Assembly (NCBI RefSeq): GCF_013409645.1
Contig: NZ_JACCBG010000001.1
Coordinates: 868,001 to 932,000 of the forward strand
DNA from: Nocardioides panaciterrulae
GTDB lineage: Bacteria > Actinomycetota > Actinomycetes > Propionibacteriales > Nocardioidaceae
Length of the DNA: 64,000 nucleotides
Direction of reading: 5' to 3'
Shown here piece after piece: positions 9,113 through 21,250 of the stretch. Each line of letters begins with the position of its first letter. Position 1 is the stretch's first letter. A model generated the notes under the pieces. It had not been told where the DNA came from. It made no database searches and saw only the letters and a list, made by a program, of their open reading frames with translations. A program made the translations under genes and the position numbers.

Positions 9113-9964
9113 GCGGGCCGGGCCCGATCCGAGCTCGCCTGATCCGGCCGGGCCTGATGCGAGCTCGCCTGATGCGAGCGGGCCCGACGAGAAGGTGTGC
9201 TCGACGACGTAGCCGAGCCGTCGATAGATCGCCAGCGCCGGCAGGTTGTCGACGTACACCCCCAGCGTCGCCACTCCCGAGGCGCCGGCCTGCGCCCGCC
9301 GGGTGAGGGCCGCGGACAGCGCCCCGCCCAGCCCGCGGCCGGTGTGCGACGGCAGCACCGACACGCCGCGCAGGTGGCCGGTCCCGTCGGCCTCGCGGCG
9401 CAGCGCGCCGACCGCGACCAGTCGCCCCGCCTCGCGGATGCCGAGCCAGCACTCGATGCCCGGCGTGCCCGGTCGGGCGAACGAGCCCGGGTTGGCGACG
9501 TCGAGGACGGCGTCGACCTCGGCCGGGTCGTCGGCCTCCTCGACACGCACGGTCGGCCCGCCGCCCGGCCCGACGACCGGCCCGGCGCCCGGCCCGACGA
9601 CCGGCCCGACGACCGGGCGGTCGCTGAGCATCCAGTGCCAGTGGCCCTGCCGGGTGAACGACCAGGCCGCCGGCACCCCGTCGTACGACGGGTCCTCGAC
9701 GCTCAGCCGGCCCGGGCGCACCCCGGCCTCGGCCAGCGCCGCCATCAGCGGCACCAGGTCCTCGGGCGGTCCCAGGCAGGTCAGCACCGGGCCGGACAGC
9801 ACCTCGCCGGGCCGCCCCCGGTGGTTCTGCACCACCACCGCCCGACCGGAGACCCAGGCCCGATCGGTGGCCGCCGGGTCGACCTGGTGGCGCACGAACG
9901 GCGTGGTGGACGTCGCCGCCAGCCGGTCCGCCGGCACCTCCCGCACCCCCGTCACAGCGGACAT
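9077..9964 (-). CDS. GNAT family N-acetyltransferase with repetitive C-terminal tail
   Basis: 295 residues from ATG 9964. The C-terminal half (about 160-255) is a GNAT domain: [20 protein letters not shown] is the acetyl-CoA loop and [13 protein letters not shown] the usual end. The N-terminal half (about 1-115) may be a degenerate second GNAT lobe. [16 protein letters not shown] linker (about 119-140) joins them. The last about 35 residues are a low-complexity Ser/Gly/Ala/Leu tail made of repeated [13 protein letters not shown] units that overlaps the end of rimI. Substrate unknown. It is inserted between rimI and tsaD on the opposite strand, breaking the usual tsa operon. Confidence 0.82.
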   Translation of the reverse strand: MSAVTGVREVPADRLAATSTTPFVRHQVDPAATDRAWVSGRAVVVQNHRGRPGEVLSGPVLTCLGPPEDLVPLMAALAEAGVRPGRLSVEDPSYDGVPAAWSFTRQGHWHWMLSDRPVVGPVVGPGAGPVVGPGGGPTVRVEEADDPAEVDAVLDVANPGSFARPGTPGIECWLGIREAGRLVAVGALRREADGTGHLRGVSVLPSHTGRGLGGALSAALTRRAQAGASGVATLGVYVDNLPALAIYRRLGYVVEHTFSSGPLASGELASGPAGSGELGSGPARSGQLGAGQPQG

Positions 9965-10013
9965 CCTCGCCCCCGTCTCGGCAGGACGCGGCCCCGCCCC
10001 GCACAATGGGCCC

Positions 10014-11057
10014 GTGAGCGAACCCCTGGTCCTCGGCATCGAGACGTCGTGCGACGAGACCGGCGTCGGCCTCGTGCGCGGGCACACCCTGCTCGCCGAC
10101 GCGGTCGCGAGCAGCGTCGAGGAGCACGCCCGCTTCGGCGGCGTGGTGCCGGAGGTCGCGAGCCGGGCCCACCTCGAGGCAATGGTCCCGACCATCGAGC
10201 GGGCCTGCGAGACCGCCGGCGTGCGACTGCACGACGTCGACGCGGTCGCGGTGACCAGCGGTCCCGGCCTGGCCGGCGCGCTGCTCGTCGGCGTCGCCGC
10301 CGCCAAGGCGCTGGCGATCGGGCTCGGCAAGCCGCTCTACGGCGTCAACCACCTCGCCTCCCACGTCGCCGTCGACCAGCTCGAGCACGGACCGCTCCCG
10401 GAGCCCTGCCTGGCGATGCTGGTCAGCGGCGGTCACTCCAGCCTGCTGCGGGTCGAGGACGTCACCACGGGCGTCGACCCGCTGGGCTCCACCATCGACG
10501 ACGCGGCGGGGGAGGCCTTCGACAAGGTCGCCCGGCTGCTCGGACTGCCGTTCCCCGGCGGGCCGCACATCGACCGCGCCGCCCGCGAGGGCAGCAGCGT
10601 CTACATCGACTTCCCGCGCGGGCTGACCTCGCGGCGCGACCTCGAGCGGCACCGCTTCGACTTCTCGTTCTCCGGCCTGAAGACCGCGGTGGCCCGCTGG
10701 GTCGAGGCCCGCGAGCGGGCCGGGGAGCCGGTCCCGGTGAACGACGTGGCCGCCTCGTTCCAGGAGGCGGTCTGCGACGTGCTGACCCGCAAGGCCGTCG
10801 ACGCCGCGGTCACCGAGGGCATCGACCACATCCTCATCGGCGGGGGCGTGGCCGCGAACTCCCGGCTCCGCTCGATGGCCGAGGAACGCGCCACCGCCCG
10901 GGGGCTGCGGGTGCGGGTGCCCCGGCCGGGGCTGTGCACCGACAACGGCGCGATGGTCGCCGCCCTCGGCGCCGAGATGGTGGCCCGCGGCCGCACCCCC
11001 TCCGCGCTCGACCTGCCCGCGGACTCCTCCCAGCCGGTCACCAGCGTCCTGGTCTGA
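10014..11057 (+). CDS. tsaD: tRNA N6-adenosine threonylcarbamoyltransferase TsaD
   Basis: 347 residues from GTG. TsaD catalyses transfer of threonylcarbamoyl from TC-AMP to A37 of tRNA. The N-terminal [13 protein letters not shown] is a signature; [10 protein letters not shown] contains the HxxxH metal ligands; [30 protein letters not shown] and [11 protein letters not shown] are all canonical. The C-terminal [12 protein letters not shown] and CTDNGAMVA complete the nucleotide fold. CACAAT lies 6 nt before the GTG and may be a relaxed -10 box for a leaderless message. A repeat array begins 14 nt after the stop. Confidence 0.97.
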   Translation: MSEPLVLGIETSCDETGVGLVRGHTLLADAVASSVEEHARFGGVVPEVASRAHLEAMVPTIERACETAGVRLHDVDAVAVTSGPGLAGALLVGVAAAKALAIGLGKPLYGVNHLASHVAVDQLEHGPLPEPCLAMLVSGGHSSLLRVEDVTTGVDPLGSTIDDAAGEAFDKVARLLGLPFPGGPHIDRAAREGSSVYIDFPRGLTSRRDLERHRFDFSFSGLKTAVARWVEARERAGEPVPVNDVAASFQEAVCDVLTRKAVDAAVTEGIDHILIGGGVAANSRLRSMAEERATARGLRVRVPRPGLCTDNGAMVAALGAEMVARGRTPSALDLPADSSQPVTSVLV

Positions 11058-11071
11058 CGCCCGGGCCGCGC

Positions 11072-11193
11072 CGAGTCGGCGCTGGTTGACGCCGGGGCCA
11101 CGCCGAGTCGGCGCTGGTTGACGCCGGGGCGACGCCGAGTCGGCGCTGGTTGACGCCGTACGGCGGTGCCGGGCGTCAACGAGCGCCGACTCG
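11072..11193. repeat. Convergent 19-bp repeat array, locus A (3 forward, 1 inverted)
   Basis: Forward copies of CGAGTCGGCGCTGGTTGAC lie at 11072-11090, 11104-11122 and 11136-11154; one inverted copy, GTCAACGAGCGCCGACTCG, lies at 11175-11193. Spacers are 12-20 bp and GC-rich. The array fills the gap between the 3' ends of tsaD (+) and the propeller gene (-), starting 14 nt after one stop and ending 4 nt before the other. RNA from either strand could fold into a long hairpin, so a bidirectional terminator is a reasonable guess. The same core recurs at 27573-27780 and 50323-50707. Confidence 0.9.
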
Positions 11194-11197
11194 GCGA

Positions 11198-12325
11198 TCA
11201 CTCGGAGAAGACGTACTCGGCCCGCATCTCGGGGTTCCCGCCCGGGGCCGGCCCGGCCACGACCTGGGGGTCGTGACCGTCCAGGCCCACCTTCTCCAGC
11301 GACCAGGCGTTGCTCTTCGTGTCCACCACCCCCGCGACGAGGTGCTCCGCGTCCGACCACGCCACCCGGCTCACCGCAGCGTCCGGCCCGGCGGGCTCGA
11401 AGCCGGTGACCTGCTGCAGGTTCAGGTCCAGCACGGACACGCCGGCCACCATGTTGTTCTCGTAGTACCCGCCGAGCAGGTGAGCGCCGTCCGGGGCGAA
11501 CGCCAGCGAGTAGACGTCGCAGTTGCGCGCCACCACCTTCTCGGCGACCGGGTCGTAGAGGCCGGAGCAGCCCAGGTCGTGGCCCTGGGTCGCCGGGAAC
11601 GTGGCCGCCCAGAGGTGCCCGTCGGGGCTGACGTCCTCCACCCGCAGCGGTTCGCTCGTGTGCAGGTCGTGGAATCCCTCGGGGGTCAGCTCCCCGCTGG
11701 TCGAGGTGCCGTCGCCGACCAGCAGGTGCTGGGCGTCGAGGACGGCGTCGATGCTGCCCGCGGCCTCGCCGGGCATGGGGATGCCGGGCAGCTCGGTCGG
11801 CACCGCCGCCCCGGTCGCGAGCACCCGGACGGTGAAGTCCTTCGCGACCCATGCCACGGCGTGGTCGTCGGCGCTCATGGTGATCGCGTTGCTCTGCACC
11901 GGGTACTGCTCGTCCAGGGTCCCGTCGGCCGAGTAGACGCGGACCGCGTAGGGCTTCGACAGGCCCATGACGATCCGGCCGTCGGTGAGTACGCCGTAGT
12001 TCGCCACGTCGGAGTTGTCGACACCCACCCGGACGGTCCTGCCGTCCGGCATCGTGACCTCGCCGTCGTGCAGGACCGCGGTGTGCGCGGTGCGGGGAAG
12101 TGAGGGAGCGGGCTGCGGCGGGTCGGCCCGGTCCAGCCGGCCGGACAGCGCCGCGGGCACCACCGCGACCACCGCCACGGCCGCGGCGAGCGCACCGACG
12201 GCCGCTGCCCGGCGGCGGCGTCGGATCGAGCGCGCCTTGCCGCGCACGTCCTCGAAGGAGAGCGGGGCGCCGTGGATGTGCTCCGCGTGGCGCTCCAGCT
12301 CCCGGACGAAGGTCTCCTCGGTCAT
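11198..12325 (-). CDS. Membrane-anchored beta-propeller protein, partner of the upstream sigma factor
   Basis: 375 residues. A cytoplasmic N-terminus (about 1-40) with a basic RRRRR patch precedes one transmembrane segment (about 40-61). The rest, presumably outside the membrane, has WD40/TolB-like beta-propeller blades (VYSLAFAPDGAHLLGG, VSRVAWSDAEHLVAG). Its start overlaps the stop of the SigE-family sigma gene by 4 nt. Such paired membrane proteins often act as anti-sigma or sensory partners of SigE-family factors in actinobacteria. No zinc-finger anti-sigma motif is visible, so direct sigma binding is inference. Confidence 0.72.
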   Translation of the reverse strand: MTEETFVRELERHAEHIHGAPLSFEDVRGKARSIRRRRRAAAVGALAAAVAVVAVVPAALSGRLDRADPPQPAPSLPRTAHTAVLHDGEVTMPDGRTVRVGVDNSDVANYGVLTDGRIVMGLSKPYAVRVYSADGTLDEQYPVQSNAITMSADDHAVAWVAKDFTVRVLATGAAVPTELPGIPMPGEAAGSIDAVLDAQHLLVGDGTSTSGELTPEGFHDLHTSEPLRVEDVSPDGHLWAATFPATQGHDLGCSGLYDPVAEKVVARNCDVYSLAFAPDGAHLLGGYYENNMVAGVSVLDLNLQQVTGFEPAGPDAAVSRVAWSDAEHLVAGVVDTKSNAWSLEKVGLDGHDPQVVAGPAPGGNPEMRAEYVFSE

Positions 12326-12924
12326 CGCTCCTCCTCCGTGTCAGTCGTGGCGTCGTGGTCGTGGGGTCGGTGCCTGGGGTCGAGGTCGGCAGGGGTCCGC
12401 AGTCGCAGGGACGCCAGCGCCCGGCTGGTCTGGGACTTCACGGTGCCGACCGAGATGCCGAGCACCTCGGCGGTCTCGGCCTCGGACAGCTGCTCGTAGT
12501 AGCGGAGCACGACCACGGCACGAGCCTTCGGCGGCAGGGTCTGCACGACCGCCCACACGGCGGCGCCGAGCCCCTCGTCGTACGCGTCGAGGACGGGCGC
12601 ACCCTCCGGGACCCGGTCGGTGGCGTGCTCGCGACGCTTCCAGGGGCGCCGCCACAGCGAGTTGTTCTCGTTGACCATGATCCGGCGGACGTAGGCGTCC
12701 ACGTGGTCGCGGTCGCGCACCCGGTCCCAGGCGAGGTAGAGCTTGGCCAGCGAGGTCTGCAGCAGGTCCTCGGCCTGGTGCCGGTCGCCGGTCAGCAGGT
12801 ACGCCGTGCGCAGCAGGCGCGGCTGCCGTGCCTCCAGGTAGGCCGTGAAGTCGGCGTCGCGGTCGAGCTGGCGCACCGTCGCACCGTCCCCCCGTCCCGC
12901 ACCCGAGTGTGCTGTGGTCTGCAT
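12322..12924 (-). CDS. SigE-family (ECF-type) RNA polymerase sigma factor
   Basis: 200 residues from ATG 12924, chosen because GGAGGAG lies 6 nt upstream; a longer open frame reaches 12978 without such a site. Region 2 (about 18-90) contains LLRTAYLLTGDRHQAEDLLQ and YVRRIMVNENNSLWRR. Region 4 (about 125-180) has LPPKARAVVVLRYYEQLSE and the helix-turn-helix EVLGISVGTVKSQTSRAL. These are typical of the actinobacterial SigE family of ECF factors. It is followed with a 4-nt overlap by the anchored propeller gene and is divergent from mscR. Target promoters are unknown. Confidence 0.9.
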   Translation of the reverse strand: MQTTAHSGAGRGDGATVRQLDRDADFTAYLEARQPRLLRTAYLLTGDRHQAEDLLQTSLAKLYLAWDRVRDRDHVDAYVRRIMVNENNSLWRRPWKRREHATDRVPEGAPVLDAYDEGLGAAVWAVVQTLPPKARAVVVLRYYEQLSEAETAEVLGISVGTVKSQTSRALASLRLRTPADLDPRHRPHDHDATTDTEEER

Positions 12925-13009
12925 TGTCTCCTCCGTCCTCACGGGGGAAGGACGCGGGCGCGCCTCGGGAGGTTGCATCCGACCGGCCGGCCGCCGACCA
13001 CTGCCTCCC

Positions 13010-13015
13010 TAGGGT
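13010..13015 (+). promoter_or_regulatory. Putative -10 box for mscR
   Basis: TAGGGT (TANNNT) lies 51 nt before the mscR ATG, giving a normal leader with GAGGAGAGG near the start codon. The divergent sigma gene starts at 12924, so this 142-bp gap holds both promoters. Confidence 0.4.
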
Positions 13016-13066
13016 GTGGGGGAGACGTGTCGGGCCCGGGACCGGGCCGTGAGGAGAGGACTACGC

Positions 13067-14179
13067 ATGCAGCAGGTGAAGGCGGTCGTCGCGCGCGCCA
13101 AGGGCGCGCCGGTGGAGGTCGTGACGATCAACGTGCCGGACCCCGGGCCGGGGGAGGCGCTGGTGAAGGTGCAGGCCTGCGGGGTCTGCCACACCGACCT
13201 GCACTACCGCGAGGGTGGCATCAACGACGACTTCCCGTTCCTGCTCGGCCACGAGGCCGCGGGCGTGGTGGAGGCCGTCGGCGAGGGCGTCACCGACGTC
13301 GCACCGGGTGACTTCGTGGTGCTGAACTGGCGCGCGGTGTGCGGGGAGTGCCGGGCCTGCAAGCGTGGGGAGCCGTGGTACTGCTTCGCCACCCACAACG
13401 CCACCCAGAAGATGACGCTCGCCGAGGGGGAGGGGGCCGGCACCGAGCTGACCCCGGCGCTGGGCATCGGGGCGTTCGCCGAGAAGACGCTGGTCGCGGC
13501 GGGGCAGTGCACGAAGGTGGACCCGTCGGCGCGTCCGGCGGCGGTGGGCCTGCTGGGCTGCGGGGTGATGGCGGGCATCGGCGCCGCGATCAACACCGGC
13601 GGCGTCACGCGTGGCCAGTCGGTCGCCGTGATCGGCTGCGGCGGCGTGGGCGTGGCGGCGGTCGCCGGCGCGGCGCTGGCGGGCGCGGGCACGATCATCG
13701 CGGTCGACCTCGACCCCGAGAAGCTCGAGATCGCCCGCGGGCTCGGCGCCACCCACACGGTCGACTCCTCGAGCACCGACCCGGTGACCGCGATCCAGGA
13801 GCTGACCGGCGGCTTCGGGGCCGACGTGGTGATCGAGGCCGTGGGACGTCCGGAGACGTGGAAGCAGGCGTTCTACGCCCGGGACCTCGCGGGCACGGTC
13901 GTGCTGGTCGGCGTACCGACCCCGGACATGAAGGTGCCCGACCTGCCGCTGATCGACGTCTTCGGCCGCGGCGGGGCGCTGAAGTCCAGCTGGTACGGCG
14001 ACTGCCTGCCCAGCCGGGACTTCCCGATGCTGGTCGACCTCTACCGCCAGGGCCGCCTCGACCTCGACGCGTTCGTCACCGAGGAGATCGGGATCGACGA
14101 CGTCGAGGCCGCCTTCGACAAGATGCACGGCGGTCCCGGCCAGGCGCCGGTGCTGCGCTCGGTGGTGGTGCTCGGATGA
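13067..14179 (+). CDS. mscR: S-(hydroxymethyl)mycothiol dehydrogenase (mycothiol-dependent formaldehyde dehydrogenase)
   Basis: 370 residues, a zinc-dependent medium-chain alcohol dehydrogenase. It oxidises the formaldehyde-mycothiol adduct to S-formylmycothiol with [14 protein letters not shown] and [10 protein letters not shown] carry catalytic zinc ligands; the structural-zinc cysteines are in [29 protein letters not shown] is the Rossmann motif near residue 187. [16 protein letters not shown] is characteristic of the mycothiol branch. ATG 13067 follows a GAGGAGAGG site. The MBL gene overlaps by 4 nt, matching Rv2259-Rv2260 in M. tuberculosis. Presence of mycothiol enzymes supports an actinobacterial host. 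Confidence 0.93.
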   Translation: MQQVKAVVARAKGAPVEVVTINVPDPGPGEALVKVQACGVCHTDLHYREGGINDDFPFLLGHEAAGVVEAVGEGVTDVAPGDFVVLNWRAVCGECRACKRGEPWYCFATHNATQKMTLAEGEGAGTELTPALGIGAFAEKTLVAAGQCTKVDPSARPAAVGLLGCGVMAGIGAAINTGGVTRGQSVAVIGCGGVGVAAVAGAALAGAGTIIAVDLDPEKLEIARGLGATHTVDSSSTDPVTAIQELTGGFGADVVIEAVGRPETWKQAFYARDLAGTVVLVGVPTPDMKVPDLPLIDVFGRGGALKSSWYGDCLPSRDFPMLVDLYRQGRLDLDAFVTEEIGIDDVEAAFDKMHGGPGQAPVLRSVVVLG

Positions 14180-14817
14180 CCGCGCCGCAGGGGGTGCGGG
14201 TCGACCACGCGGTCTCCAGCGGCACGTTCAGCCTCGACGGGCAGACCTTCGAGGTCGACAACAACATCTGGGTCGTGGGTGACGACCGCGAGTGCGTCGT
14301 GATCGACGCACCGCACTCGGTCGAGGACATCCTGGCGGTGGTCGGGGACCGCGCCGTACGGGCGATCCTGCTGACCCACGCCCACGACGACCACTGCCGG
14401 GTGGCGCCCGCGCTGCGCGAGGCGGTCAACGGCGGATCGGGGGCGCCGATCCTGCTGCACCCCGACGACCGGCCGCTGTGGGAGCTCACGCACGTGCACG
14501 ACGGTGAGGGCCACCTGTGGGACGTCGACCTGGCCGACGGGTTCGAGATCGGTGTGGGCGGTACGACGCTGCGCGCGATCCACACGCCCGGCCACGCGCC
14601 GGGGGCGGTGTGCTTCCACGCCCCCGAGCTGGGCTGCGTCTTCACCGGCGACACGCTCTTCCAGGGCGGACCCGGGGCGACCGGCCGGTCCTACAGCGAC
14701 GAGGACCAGATCAAGGACTCCATCCGGACCCGGCTGTTCACGCTCCCCGACGACACGGTCGTCCACACCGGGCACGGCGACGACACCACGATCGGCGCGG
14801 AGAAGGCCAACCTCTGA
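14176..14817 (+). CDS. MBL-fold metallohydrolase paired with mscR (probable S-formylmycothiol hydrolase)
   Basis: 213 residues. The metallo-beta-lactamase motif [12 protein letters not shown] (HxHxDH) is intact near residues 70-75. [12 protein letters not shown] gives the third histidine, [10 protein letters not shown] the bridging Asp, and [11 protein letters not shown] the last histidine. This is a glyoxalase II-like set. ATGA overlap with mscR implies translational coupling. The pair resembles Rv2259/Rv2260, where the hydrolase is proposed to release formate from S-formylmycothiol; that function is inferred from context. A repeat array starts immediately after the stop. Confidence 0.87.
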   Translation: MTAPQGVRVDHAVSSGTFSLDGQTFEVDNNIWVVGDDRECVVIDAPHSVEDILAVVGDRAVRAILLTHAHDDHCRVAPALREAVNGGSGAPILLHPDDRPLWELTHVHDGEGHLWDVDLADGFEIGVGGTTLRAIHTPGHAPGAVCFHAPELGCVFTGDTLFQGGPGATGRSYSDEDQIKDSIRTRLFTLPDDTVVHTGHGDDTTIGAEKANL

Positions 14818-14820
14818 ATC

Positions 14821-14980
14821 GTTGAGTTGGGCCCCCCGCCGCCTCCAGTTGGGCCTCCCGCCGCCCCACCCCGGTCGGAGGCCCAACTCAACCCGGTGGG
14901 GGGCCCAACTCAACCGGGTGGGAGGGCCAACTCAACCCGGGAGGGGGCCCAACTCAACCCGGTGGGGGGCCCAACTCAAC
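14821..14980. repeat. Convergent repeat array of a second family (GTTGAGTTGGGCC)
   Basis: A forward GTTGAGTTGGGCC at 14821-14833 and a shortened forward copy at 14847-14855 face five inverted copies, GGCCCAACTCAAC or close variants, at 14880-14892, 14902-14914, 14924-14936, 14946-14958 and 14968-14980. The pitch of the inverted copies is exactly 22 bp. The array fills the gap between the 3' ends of the MBL gene (+) and the methyltransferase gene (-). The sequence differs from the 19-bp family elsewhere in the window, but the forward-then-inverted layout at gene ends is the same. Confidence 0.88.
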
Positions 14981-14983
14981 CTG

Positions 14984-16162
14984 TCAGAGGGGGCGGACCA
15001 GCAGCGCGACACCGTGACCGGCGGCGCGGGTGAGCACGATGGTGGCCGCCTCGTCGCCGGTGAGGGCGAGCCGCTTGCGCAGCTGGTCGGGCACCACGTC
15101 GACGCCGCGCTTCTTGATCGTCAGCGTGCCGACCCTGCGCTCGCGGAGCGCGGCGCGCAGCGCCTTCTCGCGGTACGGCAGCTCCTCGAGGACCTCGTAG
15201 CCGCGGGCGAAGGGGGTGCTGAGCGCCTGGTCGGAGGTGACGTAGGCGAGGTGCTCGTCGACCAGGCCGCCGTCCGCGGCGGCCGCGACCGCCGTGACCA
15301 GGCCGGCCCGGATGACCGCGCCGTCCGGCTCGTAGAGGTAGCGGCCGACCGGCACGACGCCGGCGCCCGGGTCGTCCTCGTCGGTGACCGTGGCCAGCCC
15401 GCCGCGGCCGATCACGGTGGCCCGCCGCGCGGTCGTGGCCAGCCGCCCGGACCACAGCGCCGCCTCCTTGACCTCGCCATGGTCGCTGACCCACTCGGCC
15501 TCGACGCCGGCGGGGACGATCTCGTGCGGGATCCCGGGCGCCACCTTGACGCACGAGTCGCGACGCAGCAGCCCCTCGACGAACGACCACGGCGGGGTCC
15601 AGTCGTCGACGTCGAACGTGCGGCCCCGGCCGGTACGCCGGGCCGGGTCGGCGAACGCGACGTCGAACGGCGTGGGGTCGACCGTGGTCGCGTCGGCCAC
15701 GGTCACCGCGCCGGGCAGGTCGAGCGCGGCCAGGTTGGCCCGGGCCACCTCGACCCGGACCGGGTCGAGGTCGACGCCGGCGCAGGTCAGGCCGGCCCGG
15801 GCGGCGGCCAGCAGGTCGCCGCCGATGCCGCAGCCGAGGTCGATCAGCGTCCGCGTCGAGGCGGCGGCCAGCCGGGCGGCGCGGTGCGTGGCGACCGGCA
15901 GCCGGGTCGCCTGCTCCAGCCCGTCGGGGGTGAAGTACATCCGCGGCGCGAGGTCGCCGAACTTGGCCTCCGCGCGCCGGCGCAGGGTGGCCTGGGTCAG
16001 CGCGGCGGCGGCCCGGCCCGCCTGCTCCGCGGACGACCCTGGCGCGGCGGACCGCAGCGTGGTCTGGGCGCGCAGCGGGTCCTGGCCGGCCAGCTCGCCG
16101 GCCGTCCCGAGCAGCCGCTGCCCGTCGTCGGTCAGCAGCCACCGGAAGTCGTCGAGGTCCAC
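14984..16162 (-). CDS. Class I SAM-dependent methyltransferase with C-terminal THUMP-like domain
   Basis: 392 residues from GTG 16162, preceded by GAGGA at good spacing; an in-frame ATG at 16207 would add 15 residues and abut the CIRCE element. TLIDLGCGIGGDLLAAA is SAM motif I and TCAGVDLDPVRVEVARANL motif II; VAFADPARR resembles the catalytic-loop region. The last about 65 residues (RRVGTLTIKKRGVDVVPDQL) fit the THUMP-like domain found in these actinobacterial methyltransferases. An RNA substrate is suggested by that domain but not shown. It is divergent from groES, sharing the 252-bp intergenic region with its heat-shock operators. Confidence 0.85.
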   Translation of the reverse strand: MDLDDFRWLLTDDGQRLLGTAGELAGQDPLRAQTTLRSAAPGSSAEQAGRAAAALTQATLRRRAEAKFGDLAPRMYFTPDGLEQATRLPVATHRAARLAAASTRTLIDLGCGIGGDLLAAARAGLTCAGVDLDPVRVEVARANLAALDLPGAVTVADATTVDPTPFDVAFADPARRTGRGRTFDVDDWTPPWSFVEGLLRRDSCVKVAPGIPHEIVPAGVEAEWVSDHGEVKEAALWSGRLATTARRATVIGRGGLATVTDEDDPGAGVVPVGRYLYEPDGAVIRAGLVTAVAAAADGGLVDEHLAYVTSDQALSTPFARGYEVLEELPYREKALRAALRERRVGTLTIKKRGVDVVPDQLRKRLALTGDEAATIVLTRAAGHGVALLVRPL

Positions 16163-16209
16163 CGGGCGATCCTCGCAGACGGTGCGGGGCGGGGACGTCC
16201 GGACCATCG

Positions 16210-16236
16210 CTGGCACTCCTGCGTGGTGAGTGCTAA
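16210..16236 (+). promoter_or_regulatory. CIRCE element 1 (HrcA operator) upstream of groES
   Basis: CTGGCACTC-N9-GAGTGCTAA. The right arm is the exact CIRCE consensus and the left arm keeps GCACTC, with the canonical 9-nt spacer. HrcA binding would repress groESL at normal temperature. Confidence 0.88.
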
Positions 16237-16244
16237 CGTCTGAA

Positions 16245-16271
16245 CTGGCACTCTCGCCATGAGGGTGCCAG
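16245..16271 (+). promoter_or_regulatory. CIRCE-like element 2 upstream of groES
   Basis: CTGGCACTC-N9-GGGTGCCAG, arms complementary at 8 of 9 positions with the same 9-nt spacer, starting 35 bp after the first element. The right arm departs from consensus (GGGTGCCAG instead of GAGTGCTAA). It is probably a second, weaker HrcA site. Confidence 0.7.
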
Positions 16272-16348
16272 CGCTTGCCAGCGACGTGCGACCCCCGCGA
16301 CGGCGTACCGAGCAGCAAGCCCACACGTCCGGAGGACTCCACCAGCCC

Positions 16349-16382
16349 CTGAGGGGGAGGAGGGAGTGCTCCACCCCCTCAG
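16349..16382 (+). other. Hairpin in the groES leader
   Basis: CTGAGGGGG (16349-16357) pairs with CCCCCTCAG (16374-16382) around a 16-nt loop that can pair further. It ends 32 nt before the groES GTG. It could stabilise the mRNA or act in temperature control; no direct evidence distinguishes these. Confidence 0.55.
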
Positions 16383-16414
16383 TCAGCCAAGTGGAGAAAG
16401 TGGAGGTCGACATC

Positions 16415-16708
16415 GTGTCGGTCAACATCAAGCCCCTCGAGGACCGCATCGTCGTCAAGCCGCTCGACGCGGAGCAGACCACGGCGTCCGGCCTGGTCAT
16501 CCCCGACACCGCCAAGGAGAAGCCCCAGGAGGGCGAGGTCCTGGCGATCGGCCCCGGTCGCATCGACGACAACGGGAACCGTGTCCCGCTCGACGTGAAC
16601 GTCGGCGACAAGGTCATCTACAGCAAGTACGGCGGCACCGAGGTCAAGTACGCCGGTGCGGAGTACCTCATCCTCTCCGCCCGCGACGTGCTGGCCGTCG
16701 TTTCCTGA
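16415..16708 (+). CDS. groES: Co-chaperonin GroES
   Basis: 97 residues from GTG 16415 with GGAGG 8 nt upstream. GroES caps the GroEL chamber. [19 protein letters not shown] is the canonical N-terminus, [18 protein letters not shown] the mobile loop, and the [19 protein letters not shown]-terminus is intact. An open frame continues upstream to 16259 but lacks family similarity. Two CIRCE-type operators and a leader hairpin lie upstream, and a strong hairpin lies between groES and groEL. The pair is cotranscribed. Confidence 0.97.
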   Translation: MSVNIKPLEDRIVVKPLDAEQTTASGLVIPDTAKEKPQEGEVLAIGPGRIDDNGNRVPLDVNVGDKVIYSKYGGTEVKYAGAEYLILSARDVLAVVS

Positions 16709-16714
16709 TCTCAA

Positions 16715-20109
<3,395 letters not shown>

Positions 20110-20134
20110 GCGGCCGACCACCGAGAAGAGGGAC

Positions 20135-21241
20135 ATGACCGAGATCGAGATCGGCCGCGCCAAGCGCGCCCGGCGCGCGTACTCCTTCGACGACGTCGCG
20201 ATCGTGCCGTCGCGCCGCACCCGCGACCCCGAGGAGGTGAGCGTCGCCTGGCAGATCGACGCCTACCGCTTCGAGCTGCCGGTCATCGCGGCCCCCATGG
20301 ACTCGGTGATGTCCCCGGAGACCGCGGTCGCCTTCGGACGGTACGGCGGCCTCGGGGTGCTCGACCTCGAGGGCCTGTGGACCCGCTACGACGACCCGAC
20401 CCCGCTGCTGGAGGAGGTGGCCGGGCTCGACGGCCCCGAGGCCACCCGCCGGATGCAGGAGATCTACGCCGCACCGATCCGCGCCGAGCTGATCACCGAG
20501 CGGCTGCACCAGATCCGCGAGGCCGGGGTGACCGTCGCCGGCTCCCTCTCGCCGCAGCGGACCAAGGAGTTCGCCAAGGCCGTGGTGGACGCGGGCGTGG
20601 ACATGTTCGTCATCCGCGGCACCACCGTCTCGGCCGAGCACGTCTCCTCCCAGGCCGAGCCACTGAACCTCAAGGAGTTCATCTACGAGCTCGACGTGCC
20701 GGTGATCGTCGGCGGCTGCGCGACCTACCAGGCCGCGCTGCACCTGATGCGCACCGGCGCCGCCGGCGTCCTGGTCGGCTTCGGCGGGGGAGCGGCGCAC
20801 ACCACCCGCACCGTCCTGGGCGTCGCGGTGCCGATGGCCTCCGCGGTGGCAGACGTCGCCGCCGCCCGCCGCGACTACCTCGACGAGTCCGGTGGCCGCT
20901 ACGTCCACGTCATCGCCGACGGCTCCATCGGCCGGTCCGGCGACGTCGCCAAGGCGATCGCCTGCGGTGCCGACGCGGTGATGGTCGGCTCGCCGTTCGC
21001 CCGGGCCTCCGACGCCCCCGGCCGCGGCTTCCACTGGGGCGCCGAGGCGCACCACGCCGAGCTGCCCCGGGGCCAGCGGGTCGGGTTCGAGCCGGTCGGC
21101 ACGCTCGAGGAGATCCTCTTCGGCCCCTCCCGGGTCGCGGACGGCACGATGAACCTGATCGGCGCGCTGCGCCGGTCGATGGCCACCACCGGCTACACCG
21201 ACCTCAAGGAGTTCCAGCGGGTCGAGGTCGTCGTCGAGTAG
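20135..21241 (+). CDS. guaB3: GuaB3-family IMP dehydrogenase-related protein
   Basis: 368 residues with GAAGAGGG before the ATG. IMPDH/GMP-reductase TIM barrel without CBS domains. YSFDDVAIVPSRRTRDPEEV is the GuaB3 N-terminus; VIADGSIGRSGDVAKAIACGADAVMVGSPFA is shared with IMPDH. At the position of the IMPDH loop GSICTTR it has GAAHTTR, so the catalytic cysteine is not visible. Mycobacteria carry guaB2-guaB3-choD in this order, as here. Biochemical role in actinobacteria is uncertain; IMPDH activity has been described for a cyanobacterial GuaB3, whose catalytic loop I cannot compare here. Confidence 0.88.
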   Translation: MTEIEIGRAKRARRAYSFDDVAIVPSRRTRDPEEVSVAWQIDAYRFELPVIAAPMDSVMSPETAVAFGRYGGLGVLDLEGLWTRYDDPTPLLEEVAGLDGPEATRRMQEIYAAPIRAELITERLHQIREAGVTVAGSLSPQRTKEFAKAVVDAGVDMFVIRGTTVSAEHVSSQAEPLNLKEFIYELDVPVIVGGCATYQAALHLMRTGAAGVLVGFGGGAAHTTRTVLGVAVPMASAVADVAAARRDYLDESGGRYVHVIADGSIGRSGDVAKAIACGADAVMVGSPFARASDAPGRGFHWGAEAHHAELPRGQRVGFEPVGTLEEILFGPSRVADGTMNLIGALRRSMATTGYTDLKEFQRVEVVVE

Positions 21242-21250
21242 GCCGAGCGG

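Noticed and set aside
11072..11193. Repeat arrays as possible CRISPR arrays
   Set aside because: Cores are only 19 bp, spacers are 10-20 bp, nearly identical and low-complexity, both orientations occur within one array, and there are no cas genes.
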